Source: Flavobacteriales bacterium (GTDB lineage: Bacteria; Bacteroidota; Bacteroidia; Flavobacteriales_D; CAJJDF01). From it: a stretch of DNA of 64,000 nucleotides. Position numbers and translations under genes: made by a program. Of this stretch, positions 32,707 through 41,955 are shown one piece after another; within the stretch, counting starts at the first letter, position 1, and every line of letters begins with the position of its first letter. Location: assembly GCA_018609055.1 (NCBI GenBank), contig JABAYJ010000008.1, forward strand, positions 230,657-294,656, in the 5' to 3' direction. The notes beneath the pieces were generated by a model. That model made no database searches and was not told where the DNA came from. It saw only the letters and a program-made list of their open reading frames with translations.

Positions 32707-35520
32707 ATGCCAAAGAATGACAAAATAAAATCGATCTTAATTATTGGAAGTGGACCTATTGTAATTGGTCAAGCCTGTGAATTTGATTATGCAGGATCTC
32801 AAGCCTCTCGTTCTCTTAGAGAAGAAGGAATTGAGGTTACTCTAATTAATTCGAATCCTGCAACTATCATGACTGATAAGATGGTAGCAGATAATATTTA
32901 CCTTAAACCACTTGAACCTGAGTATGTAGAGGAAATATTAAAAAAGCACAATATTGATGCTGTACTACCTACAATGGGAGGGCAAACAGCACTTAACCTT
33001 TGTATTAAATGTAAAGAGTTAGGAATTTGGGAAGAACATGGAGTTGAAATCGTAGGTGTAGACATTGATGCAATTGAAATCACTGAGAATAGAGATGCAT
33101 TTAGACTTTTAATGGGTGACCTTGGGATTCCAATGGCTCCACAAAAGCCTGCAAAGTCTTTCTTACAAGGAAAAGAAATTGCACAAGAATTTGGATTTCC
33201 ATTATGTGTTCGTGCCTCTTACACACTTGGTGGAGCAGGCGCATCAATTGTTCATGATCCAGAAGAATTTGACCAATTATTAGAAAACGGATTAAAAATC
33301 TCTCCAATACACGAAGTAATGATCGATAAGGCATTACTGGGTTGGAAAGAATTTGAATTGGAACTTTTGCGTGATGCAAATGATAATGTTGTTATTATCT
33401 GTTCTATTGAGAACTTTGACCCAATGGGGATTCACACTGGTGATTCTATTACGGTTGCACCAGCAATGACTCTATCTGATACTACGTATCAAAAGATGAG
33501 AGATATGGCAATCAAAATGATGCGTTCGATTGGGAACTTCTCGGGAGGTTGTAACGTTCAGTTTGCTGTTTCACCTGATGAAAAAGAAGAAGTTATAGCA
33601 ATTGAGATTAACCCAAGAGTTTCTCGTTCTTCTGCATTAGCTTCAAAAGCAACTGGGTATCCAATTGCAAAAATTGCTTCTAAATTAGCTATTGGTTATA
33701 CTCTGGATGAATTGGATAACCAGATTACAAAAACTACTTCTGCCCTATTCGAACCAACTTTGGATTACGTTATCGTAAAAATCCCTAGATGGAATTTCGA
33801 TAAATTTAAAGGAGCTAACCGTGAGTTAGGACTTCAAATGAAATCGGTAGGAGAAGTAATGGCAATTGGTGGTTCTTTTCAAGAAGCATTACAAAAAGCT
33901 TGTCAATCTCTTGAGGTTGGAAGAAACGGATTGGGAGCTGATGGAAAAGAAGAAAGAAACCAAGAAAAATTATTACATAGTTTAAAGCACGCAAGTTGGG
34001 ATAGATTATTCCATGTGTATGATGCGATAAAACTTGGAATTCCTTTTAAAACTATAAAAGAACTGACTAAAATTGACGATTGGTTCTTAAGACAAATTGA
34101 AGATTTAATTAATACGGAGAAGAGAATTCAAAAACACTCTTTAACAGATATTCCTAAAGAATTGCTATTTGAAGCAAAACAAAAAGGATATGCAGATAGA
34201 CAAGTAGCTCACTTACTTAAATGTTGGGAAAGTGAAGTTTACAACAAAAGAGAAGAATTTAACATTAATAGAGTTTACAAATTAGTAGATACGTGTGCGG
34301 CTGAGTTTGAGGCAAAAACACCTTACTACTACTCTACTTTTGAAATGGAAAATGAATCTGTTGTAACAGAAAAAAAGAAAATCATTGTACTAGGTTCTGG
34401 ACCAAATAGAATTGGGCAAGGAATTGAATTTGATTACTGTTGTGTGCATGGAATATATGCTGCAAAAGAAATGGGATACGAAACGATCATGATTAACTGT
34501 AATCCTGAAACTGTTTCTACCGATTTTGATACGGCAGATAAATTATATTTTGAACCTGTATTCTGGGAGCATATTTATGACATCATTCGACACGAAAAGC
34601 CAGAAGGTGTAATTGTACAACTTGGAGGGCAAACTGCTCTTAAATTAGCTGAAAAACTAGAGAAACACGGAATTAAGATTATTGGTTCAGGATTTGATTC
34701 TCTTGATTTAGCTGAAGACAGAGGAAGATTCTCTCACAAACTAGAAGAACTAAACATTCCTTACCCAAAATTTGGAGTTGTAGAAAGTGCTGAACAAGCT
34801 TTAGAGAAATCTAAAGAGTTAGGTTTCCCATTATTAGTAAGACCATCTTACGTATTAGGAGGACAAAAAATGAAGATTGTAATAAACGAGCAAGAGCTAG
34901 AAACGCATGTGGTAGATATCTTGAGAGATATGCCAGATAACCAAATCTTGGTAGATCACTTTCTTGGTGGAGCAATTGAAGCAGAAGCTGATGCAATTTG
35001 TGATGGAGAAAATGTATACATCATTGGAATGATGCAGCACATTGAACCTGCAGGAATTCATTCTGGAGATTCATACGCTTTGTTACCGCCTTACAACTTG
35101 GGAGATTTAATATTGACTAAGATGGAGGAATACACAAAGAAAATTGCTTTGGCATTGAATACTATTGGATTAATAAACATCCAGTTTGCTATCAAAGATG
35201 ATGAAGTGTATATCATTGAAGCGAATCCAAGAGCATCTCGTACAGTTCCATTTATTGCTAAGTCTTATGACGAGCCTTACGTAAACTATGCAACCAAAGT
35301 AATGTTGGGAGCCAAATTGAGTGAGTTTAACTTTACACCTAAAAAAGAAGGATACGCTATTAAAATACCAGTATTCTCTTACGATAAATTCCCAGAAGTA
35401 GCCAAAGAGCTGGGACCAGAAATGAAATCAACTGGAGAAGCTATTTACTTTATTGATGACTTGAAAGATAAATTCTTTAGAAAGATTTACTCTGAAAGGA
35501 ATATGTTGCTTTCTAAGTAA
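32707..35520 (+). CDS. carB: carbamoyl-phosphate synthase large subunit
   Basis: A 937-residue synthase subunit that makes carbamoyl phosphate from bicarbonate, ATP and ammonia for arginine and pyrimidine synthesis. Two homologous halves are visible. The first ATP-grasp part starts ILIIGSGPIVIGQACEFDY and includes MGGQTALNL and GCNVQFAV; the second starts IIVLGSGPNRIGQGIEFDYC with VQLGGQTALKLA. The chain ends right after ERNMLLSK, where longer enzymes (about 1070 residues) continue into the allosteric MGS domain. This shorter form is, to my knowledge, common in Bacteroidota. carA is not adjacent. Two fossil copies of the gene's 3' end lie downstream at 37054-37159 and 37336-37365. Confidence 0.97.
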   Translation: MPKNDKIKSILIIGSGPIVIGQACEFDYAGSQASRSLREEGIEVTLINSNPATIMTDKMVADNIYLKPLEPEYVEEILKKHNIDAVLPTMGGQTALNLCIKCKELGIWEEHGVEIVGVDIDAIEITENRDAFRLLMGDLGIPMAPQKPAKSFLQGKEIAQEFGFPLCVRASYTLGGAGASIVHDPEEFDQLLENGLKISPIHEVMIDKALLGWKEFELELLRDANDNVVIICSIENFDPMGIHTGDSITVAPAMTLSDTTYQKMRDMAIKMMRSIGNFSGGCNVQFAVSPDEKEEVIAIEINPRVSRSSALASKATGYPIAKIASKLAIGYTLDELDNQITKTTSALFEPTLDYVIVKIPRWNFDKFKGANRELGLQMKSVGEVMAIGGSFQEALQKACQSLEVGRNGLGADGKEERNQEKLLHSLKHASWDRLFHVYDAIKLGIPFKTIKELTKIDDWFLRQIEDLINTEKRIQKHSLTDIPKELLFEAKQKGYADRQVAHLLKCWESEVYNKREEFNINRVYKLVDTCAAEFEAKTPYYYSTFEMENESVVTEKKKIIVLGSGPNRIGQGIEFDYCCVHGIYAAKEMGYETIMINCNPETVSTDFDTADKLYFEPVFWEHIYDIIRHEKPEGVIVQLGGQTALKLAEKLEKHGIKIIGSGFDSLDLAEDRGRFSHKLEELNIPYPKFGVVESAEQALEKSKELGFPLLVRPSYVLGGQKMKIVINEQELETHVVDILRDMPDNQILVDHFLGGAIEAEADAICDGENVYIIGMMQHIEPAGIHSGDSYALLPPYNLGDLILTKMEEYTKKIALALNTIGLINIQFAIKDDEVYIIEANPRASRTVPFIAKSYDEPYVNYATKVMLGAKLSEFNFTPKKEGYAIKIPVFSYDKFPEVAKELGPEMKSTGEAIYFIDDLKDKFFRKIYSERNMLLSK

Positions 35521-35541
35521 TATCAATCTGATTAAGGTTTT

Positions 35542-35580
35542 AAAAAAGTGAGAAAACAGTTGTTCTCTCACTTTTTTTTT
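35542..35580 (+). terminator. terminator 1 (after intact carB)
   Basis: AAAAAAGTGAGA and TCTCACTTTTTT pair as an outer stem, with an inner AAC/GTT pair and a small loop, then a T-run to 35580. The stem begins 21 bp after the carB stop. The core GAGAAAACAGTTGTTCTC resembles the cores of terminators 2 and 3 downstream. Confidence 0.93.
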
Positions 35581-35687
35581 GTGCTTTATTTAAAAAAAAT
35601 CAACACTAAATAAAGTAAAATAATTAAAAAAATATTTTATTCAAATTACAATTATTAACTTTAAAGATTAACTAATTATTTATAACT

Positions 35688-37040
35688 ATGAAATCAATTT
35701 TACTTTTTGCATTTGCAATTTTACTGTCTGTTACAGCTATTGCTCAATATCCTCCACTTCAAATAGATGCTAGTGTGGTTACTACAGCAACTGGAGTTAC
35801 AGTTGACGTACCAATTACAGCTGGAACAAACTGGCAGAATATCACAAGTCTTCGTGGAACTATTACATTTGACACAACAATTATAACATGGAATCAAATG
35901 TCTTTTTGGGGCTTAACAAACCCAAGTGGCGCTACATTTACATACCAAGGTGCTGGAGTTATTACATACACTTGGGCATCACTTATAACCATTGGACCAA
36001 CTTTAAGCGCAGGTGCTACTGTATTTACATTAAGGTTTAATGCTGTTGGAACTGGAGGCCAAGTTTCTCCTATTACCTTTACTAATACTCCTCAAATCTT
36101 ATTTTGGAACAATGGTTTTGGTTGGTCAGGTAATAATTTTACTTCTAGCAATGGTTCTGTAACCATAACTGGTTGCTCAAGCCCAACTGCGGTATGGGGT
36201 GATAGTACAAATCAATTGATTGGTAGTTTTACTGATTCATCTACAGGAACTCCAACCTCTTGGGCATGGGATTTTGGTGATGGAAATACGAGTAGTTTAC
36301 AAAATCCAAGTCATACTTATGCAGCTGCCGGAACTTATTCGGTTTGTTTAATTGCAACTGATACTTGTGGTAGTGATACTTTATGTAAAAATGTGACAGT
36401 GACCAGTTGTCCTGTTGCGCTTGGAACTGACACAAGAACAGAATGTAACTCTCTACTTTGGATTGATGGAAACACATACACTGCAAGTAATAATTCGGCT
36501 ACTCATACTATAGTAGGTGGAGCTTCTACTTCTTGTGATAGCTTAGTTACTCTAAATTTAACTATTATAACTACTGATAAAACAGTATCACAAACGAACG
36601 TTACTTTAACCTCAAATCAATCAGGAGTAACCTATCAGTGGATAGATTGTAACGGAGACACGCCTATTACTGGAGAAACTAACCAAGCTTTTAATGCAAC
36701 TGCTAATGGAAGTTATGCAGTAATAATAACTAATAATGGATGTGTTGATACTTCTGCATGTTATACTGTAGCATCTGTTGATGTTGAGGAGAATAAATTG
36801 GATAATGAATTTAGTGTCTATCCTAACCCTTTTGAAAATCAATTAACAATATCATTTTCTGAATTAATTAACAGTTCTTATTCTGTTACTATACAAAACG
36901 CTTTGGGACAAGTTGTTTATCAATTTCAACCTTCAAACCAATCATCAAACATAGATTTAACTAGTTTTGATTCAGGCGTTTATTTTGTAAATATCAAAAA
37001 TTCAAAAGGAACTCAAACTGTTAGGATTATTAAACAATAG
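35688..37040 (+). CDS. secreted cohesin-like/PKD protein with T9SS sorting domain
   Basis: A 450-residue secreted protein. After a signal peptide (residues 1-19) comes a cohesin-like domain (about 22-155: VTVDVPITAGTNWQNITSLR, FDTTIITWN, TVFTLRFNAVG). A PKD domain follows (about 175-240: SWAWDFGDGNTSSLQNPSHTY, AAAGTYSVCLIATD). Next is an Ig-like region around 245-365 with several cysteines, and last a T9SS type A sorting domain (FSVYPNPFENQLTISF to SGVYFVNIKNSKGTQTVRI). It is probably surface-bound or released; binding partners are unknown. It sits between carB and the carB 3' fossils and is the only complete gene there. The 107-bp leader has no clear consensus promoter. Confidence 0.88.
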   Translation: MKSILLFAFAILLSVTAIAQYPPLQIDASVVTTATGVTVDVPITAGTNWQNITSLRGTITFDTTIITWNQMSFWGLTNPSGATFTYQGAGVITYTWASLITIGPTLSAGATVFTLRFNAVGTGGQVSPITFTNTPQILFWNNGFGWSGNNFTSSNGSVTITGCSSPTAVWGDSTNQLIGSFTDSSTGTPTSWAWDFGDGNTSSLQNPSHTYAAAGTYSVCLIATDTCGSDTLCKNVTVTSCPVALGTDTRTECNSLLWIDGNTYTASNNSATHTIVGGASTSCDSLVTLNLTIITTDKTVSQTNVTLTSNQSGVTYQWIDCNGDTPITGETNQAFNATANGSYAVIITNNGCVDTSACYTVASVDVEENKLDNEFSVYPNPFENQLTISFSELINSSYSVTIQNALGQVVYQFQPSNQSSNIDLTSFDSGVYFVNIKNSKGTQTVRIIKQ

Positions 37041-37053
37041 ATTAACTAATCTA

Positions 37054-37159
37054 ACCAGAAATGAAATCGACAGGTTAAGCGATTTACTTTATAGATGACC
37101 TGAAAGGTCCATTCTTTAGAAAGATATACTCTGAAAAGAATATGTTGTTGAGTAAGTAG
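37054..37159 (+). pseudogene. fossil carB 3' end (copy 2)
   Basis: About 106 bp starting ACCAGAAATG align without gaps to the last 106 bp of intact carB (35415-35520). By hand I count 17 mismatches. In the carB frame it reads EMKSTG, stop, AIYFIDDLKGPFFRKIYSEK and NMLLSK before TAG at 37157-37159. Most differences are synonymous (for example Ser TCT to AGT), implying the ancestor was a working gene. It starts 13 bp after the stop of the secreted cohesin/PKD gene, and is followed 21 bp later by its own terminator. Confidence 0.88.
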
Positions 37160-37180
37160 AATAAAGTTTACTAATGGTTA

Positions 37181-37215
37181 AAAAAAGGCGAGAACAATTG
37201 TTCTCACCTTTTTTT
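37181..37215 (+). terminator. terminator 2 (after fossil carB copy 2)
   Basis: The perfect 16-bp palindrome GAGAACAATTGTTCTC (37190-37205) is flanked by AAAAAAAGG and CCTTTTTTT, which pair beyond one mismatch. The stem follows the fossil stop codon by 21 bp, the same distance as at intact carB. Confidence 0.9.
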
Positions 37216-37335
37216 GTTTAAATATGTATGTAAAGAAACTGAATACCAGCGGGATTTTGTTTTTAAAAAATAAGAATCAGAAGAGTGAAGATCTTCCAAT
37301 TGTTATAGAATCTATTACGAGACTTAAAAAATTAG

Positions 37336-37365
37336 TCTGAAAGGAATATGCTACTTTCTAAATAG
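37336..37365 (+). pseudogene. fossil carB 3' end (copy 3)
   Basis: Thirty bases read SERNMLLSK, stop, in the carB frame and align to 35491-35520 with four mismatches, all silent (TTG/CTA Leu, AAG/AAA Lys, TAA/TAG). The upstream 37216-37335 shows no carB similarity; it holds a 38-codon open frame (37224-37340) that I do not recognise. A third terminator follows after 25 bp. Confidence 0.72.
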
Positions 37366-37390
37366 AACTAACATTTTATAACTAATTTTG

Positions 37391-37422
37391 AAAGCAGAGA
37401 ACAATTGTTCTCTGCTTTTTTT
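37391..37422 (+). terminator. terminator 3 (after fossil carB copy 3)
   Basis: A perfect 28-bp palindrome (37391-37404 with 37405-37418) runs AAAGCAGAGAACAA/TTGTTCTCTGCTTT and continues into a T-rich tail. Its centre is the same GAGAACAATTGTTCTC core as terminator 2, showing that the two are related by descent. Confidence 0.93.
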
Positions 37423-37440
37423 ATTCCACAACTTACTATT

Positions 37441-37830
37441 ATGATAAAACAATCCATAAAAGAGAACATACTTTACTTATCTATTTCGAACGAAGATTTT
37501 TCTTATCGAATCCCAGTAGAGAAATTAGGAACACCAATTGACTGGAAAGTAGGACAAAAAGGAACAAAAGGGATAGTATTTGAAAACGTATCTAAATGGA
37601 CGCTTCAATTATTTACCAAAAAAGTAACTGAAGGAAAATACGTGAAAGAATTTGTGGCTATTATTCAAGAGAATAGTCCAAATAACACTGTGAATTGGGA
37701 GAATACTAAAACGGCTGTCACTCTTCAAAACCAATATAATTGGTTGGTTGAGACAAACAAAACTGCTAAGAAAAAACTAACTGAAGAAGAAATTATTGAA
37801 AGCCTGAAAAAGAAATTCAATTTGGATTGA
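37441..37830 (+). CDS. hypothetical protein
   Basis: A 129-residue soluble protein starting at the ATG at 37441. A longer frame from 37405 would lie on terminator 3 and is rejected. The first half is beta-rich (ILYLSISNEDFSYRIPVEKL, GIVFENVSKWTLQLF) and the last 30 residues are a charged helix (KKKLTEEEIIESLKKKFNLD). No signal peptide or recognised domain. It is followed after 74 bp by the NrtR-like gene. I do not recognise the family. Confidence 0.65.
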   Translation: MIKQSIKENILYLSISNEDFSYRIPVEKLGTPIDWKVGQKGTKGIVFENVSKWTLQLFTKKVTEGKYVKEFVAIIQENSPNNTVNWENTKTAVTLQNQYNWLVETNKTAKKKLTEEEIIESLKKKFNLD

Positions 37831-37904
37831 TTCCAAAAACCTACTAGTTTTTTCACTCTTGTAAAAAAAATTCCTATCTTACTGTGTCAATTACAATAAG
37901 CTAG

Positions 37905-38642
37905 ATGAAAGATACAATATTAAAAGATTCAAAATCCCTTGATTACATTTTTCGTGCTGGTTTTTCTGTTGATATTGTCATAGTCACTTATCACAATAAA
38001 AAACTAAAAATTCTACTTCACAAAAAGGAGGAAGAAATAATTGAAAATGATTTGGGATTGCCAGGAAAACTTATTTTACCAAACGAAAATATTGACAAAG
38101 CAATAGATAAATTATTGATTAACATTATTGGGGTTAACTCCTTTTATAAAAAAGAATTAACCACATTTTCGGACATTGGAAGGCATCCTTTAGGACGAAT
38201 AATTACATTTGTATATTATGGGTTGGTTTCATTTGATGAAATAAATAAAAATTTGTCTGCCGATTTAAAATGGTGCGAAATTACAGAAGTTCCAAATCTA
38301 ATTTTAGATCATAATCAGATAACAAAAAAAGTATTTAGCCGATTTAGAAAAGGATTACTAAGACACCCAATTGTGTTCAATTTATTGCCAGAAAAATTTA
38401 TTATTTCAGATATCATTGCCATTTATGAGCAAGTATTTAATAGAAAAATAGATGTCCGGAATTTTAGAAAAAAACTTTTGTCTAGCGAATTATTAATGCC
38501 TTTAGGAGAAATTCAAAAAAATAAATTATATAACGGGAGGCCTTCTCAACTCTATTCTTTGAATAAAATTGATAAAAAATTGCAAGCACAAATTCATTTT
38601 GAATTGTCAATTTTTCTGACGAGAATTTTAAACCATGTGTAA
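37905..38642 (+). CDS. NrtR-like transcriptional regulator (degenerate Nudix + winged helix)
   Basis: A 245-residue protein with an N-terminal Nudix fold (about 15-145) and a C-terminal winged-helix domain. The latter is recognised by FIISDIIAIYEQVFNRKIDV, RNFRKKLLSS and GRPSQLYSL (about 165-225), the NrtR/AraR pattern in Bacteroidota. The Nudix box is degenerate: GKLILPNENIDKAIDKLLIN lacks the RExxEE glutamates, so hydrolysis is unlikely and the domain probably senses a ligand. It lies 32 bp before gapA on the same strand. NrtR relatives control NAD or sugar metabolism, so gapA is an obvious candidate target (inference). Confidence 0.85.
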   Translation: MKDTILKDSKSLDYIFRAGFSVDIVIVTYHNKKLKILLHKKEEEIIENDLGLPGKLILPNENIDKAIDKLLINIIGVNSFYKKELTTFSDIGRHPLGRIITFVYYGLVSFDEINKNLSADLKWCEITEVPNLILDHNQITKKVFSRFRKGLLRHPIVFNLLPEKFIISDIIAIYEQVFNRKIDVRNFRKKLLSSELLMPLGEIQKNKLYNGRPSQLYSLNKIDKKLQAQIHFELSIFLTRILNHV

Positions 38643-38662
38643 AAAAAAACTTTTTAAAATAA

Positions 38663-39673
<1,011 letters not shown>

Positions 39674-39692
39674 ACAACTTACTATTTCTGTA

Positions 39693-39765
39693 TTAGTAGA
39701 GTATTTGATTAAATGCTCTACTAAACAGATGAAATCTGTGTATTATTGTAACTCCCTAGTTACAA
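39693..39765 (+). other. three consecutive hairpins after gapA (no T-run)
   Basis: Hairpin A (39693-39724) has a 14-bp stem with one G-T pair and loop GATT. Hairpin B (39725-39739) is ACAGAT-GAA-ATCTGT. Hairpin C (39746-39765) is TTGTAACT-CCCT-AGTTACAA. None is followed by a T-run, so they are not typical Rho-independent terminators. They could form a structured 3' UTR, a processed small RNA or a transcription barrier. The rest of the gap to 39867 holds a -7 box and A+T-rich sequence. Confidence 0.6.
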
Positions 39766-39791
39766 GATTATGTATTGAATTTCTTTTGTCT

Positions 39792-39799
39792 TACATTTG
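39792..39799 (+). promoter_or_regulatory. -7 promoter element for the DEAD-box helicase
   Basis: TACATTTG fits TAnnTTTG and predicts transcription from about 39805, a ~60-nt leader. The nearest TTG (39775-39777) is only 14 bp upstream, so the -33 element is weak or absent. Confidence 0.42.
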
Positions 39800-39867
39800 A
39801 AATATTAGCAGATTTCCAATGGTAATTATTCATTTTCTTTTGGAATCCCAATTTAAAACAACAGCCA

Positions 39868-41190
39868 ATGTCACTGGATAAATACACTCGCTCTATTCTC
39901 GATAAATTTGAGATTAAGGATTTAAATCCAATGCAAAAAAAGGCTGGTCAAGTCATCCGAAAAAATGAGGATGTGGTAATCCTATCGCCTACTGGAACTG
40001 GAAAGACACTTGCTTTCTTATTACCCTTAATAGAAAAATTAGATACTGATTGTAACGAAATTCAAGCACTTATTTTGGTTCCTTCTCGAGAGTTGGCTCA
40101 GCAAATTGAGCAAGTTGCACGAAAAATGGGTTCTGGATTTAAAATAAACTCTGTTTATGGAGGGCGAGCAGGTTCGCTAGATAAACTAGATTTAAAACAC
40201 AGGCCAGCAATTCTTATTGGAACTCCAGGAAGAGTTGTTGATAGATTTAGAAGAGATGAATTATCTCTTGAATATATTCAGACTTTAATTTTGGATGAGT
40301 TTGATAAATCGCTTGAGATTGGTTTTAAAGAGGAAATGAAGGAAATTATCGAAACACTACCTAGCGTTAAGCAAAGGATTTTGACTTCGGCTACCCAAGA
40401 TTCACAAATACCAAAGTTTGCTAGACTGATATTCCCTGTTTTCATTGATTACTTGCAAAATACTGATGGTTCTAATCTGAAAATAAAAACGATATTATCG
40501 CCAGAAAAAGACAAGCTACAATCCTTAGAGAAAGTAATTAAGTCTTTGGGTAACCAACCAGGTATTATCTTTTGCAATTTTAAAGATGCACTTGGGCGAG
40601 TAAGCGATTATCTGGATAATAAAAATATCAATCACGAGTGTTTTCATGGAGGAATGGAACAAGTTGATAGAGAATTAGCTTTAATTAAATTCCGTAATGG
40701 AACAAGTCAATTGTTGTTAGCAACCGATTTGGCTGCTAGAGGATTGGATATTCCAGAAATCAAATTTATACTGCATTATCACCTTCCACTACACGAAAAA
40801 GAATTCACTCACAGGAATGGAAGAACAGCTCGTATGAATAAAGAAGGTGTTGCTTACATACTTCAATTTCGAGAAGAACCTTTACCAGATTTTATTGAAG
40901 CAATCGCTCCAGAAACTCAAGAAATTGATGAGTTAAAACCTGATAATTCAACTAGTCCAAAGTGGACTACGCTTCATATTACAGGTGGTAGAAGAGATAA
41001 AATATCTAAAGGTGATATTGCTGGGTTGTTTTTTAAACAAGGCAAAGCAGAGAGAGATCAAGTTGGTGTAATTGAGGTGCAACAAAAATCTTCGTTTGTA
41101 GGAGTTCATGCAGATGCTTCAGAAATCCTTATAGAAAAAACCAATAACTCTCGACTGAAAAAGAAGAAAGTAAGGATTAGTTATATTTAA
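39868..41190 (+). CDS. DEAD-box RNA helicase with DbpA/CsdA RNA-binding domain
   Basis: A 440-residue RNA helicase. RecA domain 1 has the Q motif region (LNPMQKKAG), motif I SPTGTGKT (40-47), Ia PSRELAQQ, motif II as DEFD (143-146) instead of DEAD, and motif III SAT (174-176). RecA domain 2 has the helicase C motifs LATDLAARGLDIPE and HRNGRTAR (V and VI). The C-terminus (about 365-440) is a DbpA-type RRM-like domain (TTLHITGGRRDKISKGDIAG), which in E. coli DbpA recognises 23S rRNA helix 92. A role in large-subunit assembly or cold response is plausible. The DEFD variant is uncommon. The next gene starts 9 bp downstream. Confidence 0.93.
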   Translation: MSLDKYTRSILDKFEIKDLNPMQKKAGQVIRKNEDVVILSPTGTGKTLAFLLPLIEKLDTDCNEIQALILVPSRELAQQIEQVARKMGSGFKINSVYGGRAGSLDKLDLKHRPAILIGTPGRVVDRFRRDELSLEYIQTLILDEFDKSLEIGFKEEMKEIIETLPSVKQRILTSATQDSQIPKFARLIFPVFIDYLQNTDGSNLKIKTILSPEKDKLQSLEKVIKSLGNQPGIIFCNFKDALGRVSDYLDNKNINHECFHGGMEQVDRELALIKFRNGTSQLLLATDLAARGLDIPEIKFILHYHLPLHEKEFTHRNGRTARMNKEGVAYILQFREEPLPDFIEAIAPETQEIDELKPDNSTSPKWTTLHITGGRRDKISKGDIAGLFFKQGKAERDQVGVIEVQQKSSFVGVHADASEILIEKTNNSRLKKKKVRISYI

Positions 41191-41199
41191 ATAAAACCA

Positions 41200-41451
41200 A
41201 TGGTAATAAGTTATTCGGCATGGTGGATACTTGTAATATTGATTATTTTATCAATACCAGCTATATTAATTACAGTATTGATTAAAAAGTATCTTCTCAA
41301 AAAAAAATTGACTAAACCAAAACTCACATTTGCAGTTTTATTTATTTTAAGCCTATTCGTTTGCTACATGGCTTATGCATTTTATCACAGCATAAAAATG
41401 GATGAAATGAGACAAAGAGTTTATGAAATGGATCAAATGGATAGAAGATGA
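41200..41451 (+). CDS. small two-helix membrane protein
   Basis: An 83-residue protein with two clear membrane helices (WWILVILIILSIPAILITVL, residues 8-27, and LTFAVLFILSLFVCYMAYAF, about 42-61) separated by a Lys-rich loop (KKYLLKKKLTKPK). The charged tail ends DQMDRR. It starts 9 bp after the helicase gene and is likely co-transcribed. I do not recognise a family. Confidence 0.6.
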   Translation: MVISYSAWWILVILIILSIPAILITVLIKKYLLKKKLTKPKLTFAVLFILSLFVCYMAYAFYHSIKMDEMRQRVYEMDQMDRR

Positions 41452-41523
41452 TTTTCAGTTTACTATAATCGAATTGATTTTTAAAAAATGAACACTAGTA
41501 AGTTAAATGCTTATAAAAAAACT

Positions 41524-41943
41524 CTATTGAAAACTTAATAACATTGAATTATAACTCTCTTGAACTGATTTAATGATAGCAGACTTATCAGAATCCAAAC
41601 CTTCTATATCATCTATTCTATTAAACTCTTGCATATTATCAGTACCCCACAAACTAAATTCAATAACTATTGGGGTTAAACGAACTCCTTTTTCAGTTAG
41701 TAAATAAATATTTTCTTTTTTATTTTCAGGAAGCTTTGTTTTGTCTATTAATTTATAAGATTCCAACAATTTTAACCTAGCAGATAAAATACTAGGTGCA
41801 ATCTTTTCGTCCGAATCGGATATTTCCTTAAAAGTCTTCTTGTGCTTAAGCAGCATATCTCTAATAATTAGCAAAGACCATTTATCTCCTACAACATCCA
41901 GTGCAGAACAGATTGGACAACCAGATCTAAATTCCTTTTTCAT
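41524..41943 (-). CDS. HxlR family transcriptional regulator
   Basis: A 139-residue winged-helix regulator. The N-terminal CPICSALDVVGDKWSLLIIR is the HxlR signature (C-x-x-x-x-x-x-x-G-x-K-W), followed by the wing helix IAPSILSARLKLLESYKLI and a dimer helix. The CPxC pair could sense thiols or electrophiles, as in some YodB/HypR relatives. The ATG at 41943 is chosen because the conserved region begins there; a longer frame to 42015 would run over the operator repeats. It is transcribed away from the membrane-protein gene at 42034, with repeated operator-like sequences between them. Confidence 0.9.
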   Translation of the reverse strand: MKKEFRSGCPICSALDVVGDKWSLLIIRDMLLKHKKTFKEISDSDEKIAPSILSARLKLLESYKLIDKTKLPENKKENIYLLTEKGVRLTPIVIEFSLWGTDNMQEFNRIDDIEGLDSDKSAIIKSVQESYNSMLLSFQ

Positions 41944-41955
41944 TTTATATAGATT

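Noticed and set aside
36241..36486. Minus-strand frames opposite the cohesin/PKD gene
   Set aside because: His/Gln/Tyr-rich translation is an antisense by-product of the PKD and Ig-like coding sequence.
37190..37205. GAGAACAATTGTTCTC palindrome considered as a repressor operator
   Set aside because: It is flanked by A-run and T-run, follows a stop codon at the same distance as the carB terminator, and recurs only after carB tails. A terminator stem explains it better.
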